DNA from: Eimeria necatrix
Lineage: Eukaryota > Apicomplexa > Conoidasida > Eucoccidiorida > Eimeriidae
Reading direction: 5' to 3'
Assembly (NCBI RefSeq): GCF_000499385.1
Contig: NW_013654378.1
Coordinates: 170,001-234,000 of the forward strand
DNA length: 64,000 nt
Positions 56,801-64,000 of the stretch are shown piece by piece. The position numbers and the translations under genes are program-made. Under the pieces are notes generated by a model. That model had not been told where the DNA came from. It did not search any database and saw only the letters and a list, made by a program, of their open reading frames with translations. How positions within the stretch are numbered: the stretch's first letter is position 1; every line of letters begins with the position of its first letter.

Positions 56801-57452
56801 CTGCTACCAACTCTGCCGCTGCTGCGGTTACTGGATCTGGGTCTGCTGCTAATTTTGCTGTTGGTGCTGTTACTGGCTCTACGTCTGGTGCTGATTCTGC
56901 TGCTGCCGCTGTTACTGGCTCTGGATCTACTGCCAATTCTGCTGTTGCTGCTGCTGCTTCTGAGTCAACTGCCAATTCTGCTGCTGCTGGTGTTTCTGGG
57001 TCTCCTCCCACTGTTACTCGCGGATTTTCTGCTGGACTACCAGGCCCTTCAGAGTGGTGCTCTGGTGTTTGGCTAATGCTGCTGCTGCTGTTGCTGCTGT
57101 TGCTGTTGTGTTGGTTCTGGCTGTCTTGTTTATCTAAAGGGTCCTGCGTGGCTTGAGGAGCTGGTTCTGTTTCTCTATCTTCGTCTCCATTCATTTTTTC
57201 TGGTTCTTCTGTCACTGCCAAATCGGCCGCAAACGGTGCGGTTTCAGCTTTCCCGAAAGCGCCTGCAGGACCAGCAGCAGCAACAGTTGCAGCAGTAACA
57301 GCACCGCTAGCAGCAGCAGCAGCAGCTGCAAGGAGGCCTATGACCGGGGAAAACGAGTGGTAAAGGACACCCTTTCGTCCCTCAGTTTGAAGAATAAACT
57401 GCTTTCCTATTCGCTTTCTCCATTCTTTCCAGACGTTTATGTTCGTTCTCAT
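53864..57452 (-). CDS. PAN-GH16 glucanase-like protein with probable GPI anchor
   Basis: Predicted secreted or surface beta-glucan hydrolase or transglycosylase. Exons on the minus strand: 57452-55674, 55338-54597 and 54090-53864; phases 0 and 1 match, 915 residues. In order: basic N-terminus and hydrophobic FSPVIGLLAAAAAAASGAV (signal or anchor); 14-residue repeats (consensus ELAADPVPVTAATA) at about 155-275; a PAN/Apple-like Cys domain (GSCFVFNKRL ... CQAQCASLPGCAYFSY ... QVNC); a Pro/Arg linker; the GH16 domain from DTYMGDDFLNLAKFFFFEW and DPTGGTVQYV to HMPTGCGTWPAFWTVGWEPW. The catalytic GEIDIIEG has E626, D628 and E631 intact. The last exon has Trp/Gly-rich TWPSWGDGGGSGGDWGGGG, a poly-Thr run, and ends NSTATQTP plus hydrophobic SLVLVALLAALAAL before the stop, a GPI-signal pattern. 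Coccidian oocyst walls contain beta-1,3-glucan, so a wall role is plausible. Activity and linkage are unknown. Confidence 0.88.
55400..55673 (-). other. GH16 gene intron 1 with imperfect duplication
   Basis: The intron between exons 1 and 2 runs 55673-55339. A segment beginning CTTAAAGCAGTGAA at about 55540 recurs imperfectly at about 55610. The plus strand is A/G-rich, so the transcript is C/T-rich as in the other introns of this half. Confidence 0.55.
56630..57000 (-). repeat. 42-base tandem repeats coding 14-residue units
   Basis: About eight degenerate 42-base units inside the first GH16 exon encode variants of AADPVPVTAATAEL. Third positions and several amino acids differ between copies. 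Array ends merge into similar Ala/Thr/Pro sequence. Confidence 0.85.
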
Positions 57453-59316
57453 ATCTTTGTATGTGTGTGTGTGTGTCTAATCTCCACAGTGATGCCGTCA
57501 AGCTGTTTCTGTCTTTGCATAGAGAAGAGTTCCTTAGGCGATACCTGCCGCTAGTGTTACCTTATTTTTCTGTTTTTTGTCTCTGTCGCTAGTGCTTTCT
57601 TCTTTATCTCCTTTTTTCTCTGTCATTTCTTGCTGATCTCTTTCCTTCACGTGTGTGTCTTTTCCCTGTTTGTGTGCACCCTCGCAGCTCCTTTTTGCTT
57701 CTGCGTTTCTTTTTTTACTTTTTTTGTCTTATGCTGTCAGCCCTTTTTCCTACTATTTTAGCGCATTTCACTTTTTGTCTCGGTCTAATTCTCTAACTAC
57801 TTTGGCGCCCTTCTCTCTACTTTATTCTTTCTTGTCTAAGTCCTACACTTGTGTGTTTGCATCCCTTATTTTTGTCCTTTTCAATCTCTATCTATCCCCG
57901 TCTTTTTGTACGTAGTTCCTTCAGATGTAATGATAAAAGCAAATGATTTTCACTACAACTAGGTTTCTTGTTTCCCTGTACCACTGGCGCCACATGCAAG
58001 CCCTGTTCCCTTACCTGTAGCTGCTGCTAACGTAGTCTCCTGCTCGCTCCCCGAAGCTGGTTGCTGCTGCTGCAGGAACAGCAGCAGCACCAGGTGCAGC
58101 AGCAAGAGCAGCGCATCTTGTGTGCTGCGCCGTCGCATTCTGCAGTACACCTTGCATGCAGCCGCAGTAGAAGTTGTAGTAATACCGGGACCTACTCAAC
58201 TTCCAGCCGTTCGCCCGTTTAATGTAAAAAAAGGTGGCTCTTGACAATATATACTAAGTGTGTAACTTTCGTGAACAATGAGTGGGAAAAACAGTCAGCT
58301 GCTTCGCTCTCCGGTCGCAAACTCCATATGTCTAAACATTTAGAACTTTGCCGTAAGTAAATTCGTGCAGGTTTTTGCAGACATGTGTGTAAAGTTGCGC
58401 AGTGGTTCTCTAGACAGGCACTTAAAAGCTGCACACAACCATGGTGCATGCGTACGATGGCAAGGGTTGCCTCACTGCATGCGCAAATGCATTAACCAGG
58501 GAAATATATGAATTAGCTGCGCTTAATGCATCTTTTGTGTTTAAGTTGTGCTACTGCACTTTTTTCGCCGCTGCAGCCGCTCCTCGCCGCTGCGCCGCAG
58601 CTGCTGGGCGTGTACACTGGATGTACAATAAAATGCGGATTAGTTTGCTTTGAAAGAAATTAGCAGGCTCAATAAATACTTTTGCACCTAATAAGACCGA
58701 CTACTTCTGCTGCTGCCGTCAGAAGCAGCGAGCAGCTCCTGGTTGCTACTGAGCGAAGGCAGGGGCTGTGTGCGGCGTACGCTAAAGCAGCTGTATCTGC
58801 TGCCTAGACTGAAATCCAGAGCTCTTGTTTCCTGTAATTTGAAATAAATTCAACAAATTAGAGTTAATGGGGCAGGGTTTTGAGTTTAGGGTCAGCCGTC
58901 GCTCACCTACAGCCGCATGCAGCAGGCGTTGCTGCAGCAACAGCCGGAGGAGTGGGGATGGTGAGACTCCGGGGAAGCAGCCGCTCGCTTACTACTCTTT
59001 GTTTGCTTATAATGGCTTCTAAACTTTAGGCTATGTTAGTAGAGCTTTATTTTAATCTTTGAGCCCTATTGGTTCTTCTTTCTCGGCTTGCAACCGTTGT
59101 TTCTTCATTGCATCGAGGAGGTGCTGTTGCTACTGCTACTGCTGCTCGTCGGGCGACCCAGGATCCCCTATTCTTCCTGTTCTTGCTGGCGGCCTTCAGT
59201 TATCCCTTCAATATCAGTTGTTTTGAGGCTTAACTTAGCGCATCTATTTTGCTTCATTGCCGGCTAAAGCGCCGCTGGTACCTCCGGCCCCCTCTCCCCC
59301 TAGGCCAGTGAGAAGG
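57453..59316. other. Divergent intergenic region, GH16 and small membrane protein
   Basis: T/C-rich on the plus strand to about 57900, then mixed, with TGCATGC at 58480 and an isolated CAG stretch (58070-58110). I see no gene. It should contain both promoters. Confidence 0.55.
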
Positions 59317-59838
59317 ATGGTTTGTTCGGCGGCAGCAACTGCGGCACCTTGTTTGCTTCTCTTGCTGCTGCTGGCCTTTAGCAGCAACGATGTAGCGGCA
59401 GCAATCGAGCACTCTCCGGAGTCCTCGCCGCTGCCCCAGCTGCAGGATGCAGATGTGGCTCTGTCGGGCGCAGGTGGTCTTGCAGACCCCGTAGCAGTAG
59501 CAGGGGGTGATGAAGAAGAGACAGCGCCAGAAGAAGCAGCAGCACCAGTAGCAGCAGCCGCAGCTGGCCTGGATGAAGCCCACGATGAGGATGACTTCGT
59601 AGACGACAGCAGCAGCCGCCGCGGCGGCGATCGCCCGCGCACGACGAAGCGCCTGTACACTACAAAGCGCAGCATGCGCCCTGGGGGCTCAGCAGCATCA
59701 GGCCAGCTAGCAATGGGCAAGTACCTGTCACTGGCCCTGCTGCTGCTCGCCGCCAGCGTCTTCATGGGATTCCGCACCAAGCTGTTTCCAGTGGAGGATG
59801 AGGAGGAGGAGGAGGATGAGGGGGAGGACGAGGCCTAA
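59317..59838 (+). CDS. Small signal-peptide membrane protein with acidic tail
   Basis: ATG at 59317 (MVCSAAATAAPCLLLLLLLA) begins a classical signal peptide, cleaved probably after DVAAA; 173 residues in one exon. The lumenal part is acidic (EHSPESSPLPQLQDAD, GGDEEETAPEEAAAP, LDEAHDEDDFVDD). It is followed by a basic stretch (SRRGGDRPRTTKRLYTTKR) and a TM helix (YLSLALLLLAASVFMGF), then FRTKLFPVEDEEEEEDEGEDEA at the C-terminus. The frame is open upstream to 59257 but without ATG. This layout resembles small secretory-organelle membrane proteins of coccidia, but no family is recognised. No intron is needed. Confidence 0.62.
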   Translation: MVCSAAATAAPCLLLLLLLAFSSNDVAAAIEHSPESSPLPQLQDADVALSGAGGLADPVAVAGGDEEETAPEEAAAPVAAAAAGLDEAHDEDDFVDDSSSRRGGDRPRTTKRLYTTKRSMRPGGSAASGQLAMGKYLSLALLLLAASVFMGFRTKLFPVEDEEEEEDEGEDEA

Positions 59839-62743
59839 AGCAGGTGCGAGGTTGGATATATTAGGCGAGCCCCACCGCATGCTGCTGCGGCTGCTGCCGC
59901 AGCTGCTGTCCGTGAGGGTGCTGCATCGGAGGCGGCTGCGAAGCAGGCTGCGAAGGCTGCGACAGTGCCGGAAAGGCGCAGCGGCAAACATAGCGGCAAG
60001 CAGCGGCAGTAGTAGCACGCAGCTGCTGCGTGCACGCAGACACTGGGAGGTCCATTTGAAAGCAAGTCCAGATTGCAGCAGCAGCAGCAGCAGCGGCTGC
60101 AAGGAAATGACGAATACACCGGGAAAGGGTTTGGTTGGATTGCGACAGTCGGCCGCTGCCTGTGGGGCCCTCAGCTGTAGGCTGCTATTTTGCACAGCCC
60201 CAGTGGGGAATTTCCTGCTGCTGCTGCAGCGGCTGGTGCCGAGAGTGCAGCAGCAGGCGCTGCTGCTAGATGCGTGCGCAGAGGGGTATGCATGAGTGGC
60301 TTCGGGTGTATGGCCGGCGTGCATGCATGTATGCGTGCATATGTCTCTGGCATGCAAAATGCATGCGCGGCAAACATGCATGCATATATGCGGCCACTGC
60401 ATGCGGCGGAATGCATGCAAGAATCCACCTGTGCTGCTGCATGCATGCGACTGTCTGCATGCGAGCAAATCCATGCTATAGTAGGACGCAAGCAGTTGCA
60501 CCCATGAGAGCTGTTGGCAGCCGCACTAGGGCTGGCAGTAGCCCCTTTTGTATTGGATATGCTTGTGGAAGAGGAAGACAAGGGATGAATAGATGATCAA
60601 GCCGGAAACAAATGAACACGAAAACAAAGGAGGGCGGATGCCGACTGCATATTTGCACTATTTATTTCTACAAGTGAACTCTACTGCTCTAAGTTCTTCT
60701 ACTGTTTTTTCTTTTTTCTGTCGCTCGCTGGGTACGACAGGGTAGCAGCATTAAGTTGTTTCCAGCAGCAGTATGTGCGTATCAAATGTCTTGCAAATAA
60801 AGATCTGTCGAGGTACTTGTGTGCGTGTATATATGCGTATCGGTGCAAATGCGTCTTTCTACTTTTATTAATTATAAATCTTTTGTGTGTAGCCCGTGTT
60901 GTGAGGACTGCAGACTGCAGGTGCTTCCCAAACTGTGTTCTTGAGTTAGCTGAAGTGGGGGCCGTGGTAGTGTCTGTGGCCGTATCTACGTTCGTAAGCA
61001 GCCAAACAATTTGCCCTTTTTAGTTTGATTTAGTCTTGGATGGCGTAGTTTTGAATGACTTCGTCTATTATGAAATCACGAGTCTACTGTGTAGGTCGAA
61101 CGATTGAGCAGCAGTTACTGAATAGTGACGTGACAGCTTTGCGAAGATTTTTCGCAGCGGCGAATGCATATACATATTGAGCGCATCTAGATGTAGCTGA
61201 TACGGTTATTATTGTACATTTTCTGTTGCACTTATCAGTGCACCTCAGCTACCATTACGCGGGGCACATGCGCATCCGTGGAACACAATTGCACCATTGT
61301 GTTAATTCTAGGATATCTGGGTAAGGGAGTAGATTAAATAGCAAGTACATCACTTTCTGAATGCGGAGATGTACATTCGTGTATACAGTGGCAATATTGA
61401 ACTTTCTTGTGCACAGAGGATCCGCATGAGTGCATCGGAGAAAAGCCTCAGAAACAGAGTCTGAATATGAATGTTAAAATGGAAGTGCCTGGAGGGAGTA
61501 TGAGTATTTACTGTGGGTGATTTTGTTAACACGTACGATTGCCCAAGACTTTCCCGATTGTACTAAGCCTGCTTTTCCTGTTCTTTTACTTTTACCTGTG
61601 GGTCTTTTTGTCCACTGATAACTTAACTGATGCACGGGATGCGTCTGCTTTTCTTCTACACACGAAATGCTATTGATAGCGTGGATATGACTCTAAATAT
61701 GTGCGTGAATAAATGTATAAGCATGTAACACACTTGTGTTAATATATGTATGGACGTGTGGAAAGGTATGTGAGGCACGTATAAAGATACCTACATGAAC
61801 ATTGTATGCGTGAATCTAGGGCCGCAAATGGGAAACCGTGGCACGAGTTGCTCTAACAGCTCGTATTTTGTGTCATCTGCTCTCGGCAGCTTTCTATTGA
61901 TTTTCTCTTTTGAAGAGCAGGGTCGAGTTCAGGTTGCACGGGGTGCGCATTCATGCATTTCAAGTATGCGCAGTGCAAAAGGATACACCGGCTGTGGAGT
62001 GTTGTGGAAGCTTGGTTCGGGCATAGCAGTGTCTCCTTGTGTTAGAAGAAACAGGTGAACCGAAAGTTCTTCGACCCGAGAGCTGCGCTGAGATAAAGAG
62101 GAGGTTAGGTAATATGCCTTTACTGCCGATCTTGCTTTTTCAGGTCGCCCATGAAAGTGATGAGTATGTGTGCTGAAGGTAAAGTACAGAATTCCCGATA
62201 GACAAAGTTCTCGATAGTCCATTCACAGCGTAGAGACATGCTTTTCGGCAAATGCGTTTGCCTCTTATATAGCATTCTTCTTTTCGGGCCTGTGTATATC
62301 ATTCAATGTTCAAGTGCGGTTTCACTAAAGCTTAAATTTTTCTAGGGCGTTTAGGCCTCAATAATGAGCTTCCTGGTCATTGTTAGCTGTGCACAGACTG
62401 GCTATAAAGCGTGCGGCGAAAGTGTACCTCACAGCCTTTGTATACAGCTTCATGTAGACGTTTCTTTTCCTGTCACTTTCTTTGGCCGCATCCACAAGGG
62501 TTGTTCACGTCCGTATTCAATTTCATGTTGAAGCTGGGAAGGCAAGTTATGCATATTTAGTGCCATATACGGAGCACTACACCGTGACTAAATTTTCCAT
62601 TCAGTATCATTACTACATTTTTTTCATTCTTTGAGGAAGGCAACAGCCAGAAAGAACGATGGCGGCGGGAATGTGCATGCGCAGCTGTGGCAGGTTCCAG
62701 CGTGCATGCACCTGCATGTACGTACAGGGCCCGAGGGAGGGGA
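59839..62743. other. Gene-poor stretch with a TGCATGC cluster
   Basis: CAG-rich sequence runs to about 60270 just downstream of the small membrane protein, then a dense cluster of GCATGC at 60317-60465. From 60500 the DNA is A/T-leaning with only short open frames. I see no gene. Confidence 0.55.
60317..60465. repeat. Cluster of GCATGC/TGCATGCA motifs
   Basis: At least eight GCATGC occurrences in about 150 bases, several as TGCATGCA. The 6-mer is self-complementary. It is a known binding motif class for ApiAP2 proteins, but here it lies 3' of a gene, and could equally be a microsatellite-like expansion. Confidence 0.8.
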
Positions 62744-63964
62744 ATGTCAGAAATACTTAGTGCCTTTTATTTAGGGCCCCAAATATCGCAAACTAGAGAA
62801 CTAAAAGAGCACCCAAACGCGGAGCGCCAAAGAGCAGCACGCGGCACGAAGCCTGCTCGTGCCAGGTGGCGAGCGTGGAAGCTCAGGGGCCCACATTCTC
62901 ACCCCTTTTTCTTGCTTTTTCAAATTACAATGGTAATCGCAGTAGAACGAAGTACATCCCTCTGGTTTTTAGAGCTATCACACACACTGGATGTCGCAAC
63001 AGGCCACGAACTTGCTACTGCCTTGGCTGCTCTGTGGGGGCAGTCAAGGGGAGCTCGCTGGGCTAGAGAAGGGTATACCCTTTTGAAAAAAATAAATACA
63101 GTGACATCAACACATATTTCAATTAGTTACTTCGGTACTTTCACGTGGGGTTTCCGTTCGCTCCCTCTCGACAGCGTCTGCCTGGGGCTGCCGCGGGTCC
63201 GCGTGGTGACCCTGGGATGGGCTATGCTGGCGCCTGGAGCGGCGGCTGGTCCTACGGAAGCGAGTGCTACAATCAATTAGTTGGATTATTTCTATATGTA
63301 TACAGTGCAGCTTACCAAGATGGCCGTGTCGAGCTGCTGCTTGCTGACTACTCGCCATCGCTTCGCACACACCAAGCCGCATACCTGTAGATACAGATAT
63401 GTGTGTTTGTAGTTCCTTTCATGGTGCGCAGCTGTACGTACCCCTGAGCACACAGAGCACTGATGCATATATGCTTTTTCCGTCCTTCAGAATGACCCGG
63501 AGGAAGTGCCTCCGGCTCCTCCAGACCGCCGGTGAGCGCGAGCTGCTTTTGCACTGTTGTCACGCACCACTCCCAACAGAAAAAGCATAGCTGCAATATA
63601 GGAGGACAAATTTAGTGCAGCGTGTATGCAATACTGCAAAGAAAGGCGGACGGAAGCTCTCCCTAACCAGCACAGCTTGCAGTAGTTCTAGTCACTTGCC
63701 TTTCCAGATAGTGAAGTGACTGCGCCCGCATGGAAGCGAATACAGGTTGGCACTCAAAGATAAGAAGAAATAACAGCAAAGGAACAGCATGCAGCGAGCC
63801 CCGCGAGTTTCAGTGCCATTCTGTGCACACACAGCAGCACCAGTAGCTGCAGCGACGAGAGTGCAGCAGCTGCAGCTGCAGTCTAGCTGGTGTTCTTGCT
63901 CCTCTCACACTTCTTCTTCTTCAGCTTTGCCTTGGAAAAGGCCGAAATAGAACTGTATAATTGA
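62744..63964 (+). CDS. Tentative short multi-exon gene at the right edge
   Basis: Candidate exons: 62744-62865 (ATG, MSEILSAFYLGPQISQTREL, basic end), one starting 63175 after CTCTCGACAG, 63491-63531 (after TTTTTCCGTCCTTCAG, donor GTGAGC) and 63925-63964 (after a 30-base T/C tract ending CAG). The last two join in phase 2 to read NDPEEVPPAPPDRRFALEKA then EIELYN and a stop. The G/C-rich island at 63160-63275 argues for an exon there. Its frame and donor are unresolved; GTGGTGACC near 63203 gives a phase-0 join. I recognise no family, and an alternative frame through the last exons exists. Confidence 0.3.
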
Positions 63965-64000
63965 GGGCTTTGGGGCTAGGATTAAAACTTAAGGTTTTCT

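Noticed and set aside
1..64000. Transposons, LTR elements, tRNA or rRNA genes
   Set aside because: I saw no reverse transcriptase, integrase or transposase motifs, no long terminal repeats and no convincing tRNA or rRNA sequence; a tRNAscan and repeat-library search would be decisive.

Overview
The window looks like nuclear DNA of an Eimeria-type coccidian (Apicomplexa). The basis is: dense CAG/CTG trinucleotide tracts read as poly-Ala, poly-Gln or poly-Ser inside genes; interstitial TTTAGGG/AAACCCT telomere-like repeats; multi-exon genes with GT-AG introns; an ApiAP2 DNA-binding domain; and TGCATGC motifs. I cannot name the species. The left ~40 kb is repeat-rich and the right ~24 kb repeat-poor, matching the alternating R and P segments described for Eimeria chromosomes.

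Repeat-rich half. 1-2.7 kb has GGGGCCCC-type, AGCTAGC and telomere-like repeats and no gene. 2.8-5.2 kb (minus) is a METTL21/VCP-KMT-like lysine methyltransferase whose reading frame is full of Pro-Gly repeats. 8.0-9.1 kb (minus) is a one-TM protein of unknown function. 11.0-23.9 kb (minus) is one very large gene I rebuilt from about ten exons by matching splice phase. It encodes three successive PHD plus extended-PHD modules, a Tudor-like domain and a basic C-terminal segment, so it is a probable chromatin reader. 27.1-34.7 kb (minus) is an ApiAP2 factor of about 2,400 residues in three exons. 36.2-39.6 kb (plus) is a five-exon SWEET sugar transporter with a long Ala-rich N-terminus.

Repeat-poor half. 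42.4-44.8 kb (minus) is a two-exon secreted protein of unknown function. 49.4-52.2 kb (plus) is a CtIP/Sae2/Com1-like DNA-end-resection factor recognised from its C-terminal zinc and CSRHR...TPPGFW motifs. 53.9-57.5 kb (minus) is a modular PAN plus GH16 glucanase-like protein with Thr/Trp-rich tail and probable GPI signal. 59.3-59.8 kb (plus) is a small signal-peptide/TM protein. A tentative short multi-exon gene sits at the right edge.

The chromatin reader, ApiAP2 factor, lysine methyltransferase and resection factor act in the nucleus or on protein modification; the GH16 and SWEET proteins point to glucan and sugar handling, plausibly at the oocyst stage. There is no sign of operon-like coupling. 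The most unusual signal is a 14-bp palindrome family, GGTGTACGTACACC and variants. It sits 13-14 nt after the 5' splice site in three reconstructed introns, is tandemly amplified in one of them, and overlaps codons of zinc-finger and other exons. All exon joins are inferred from splice sites and phase, without transcript data.
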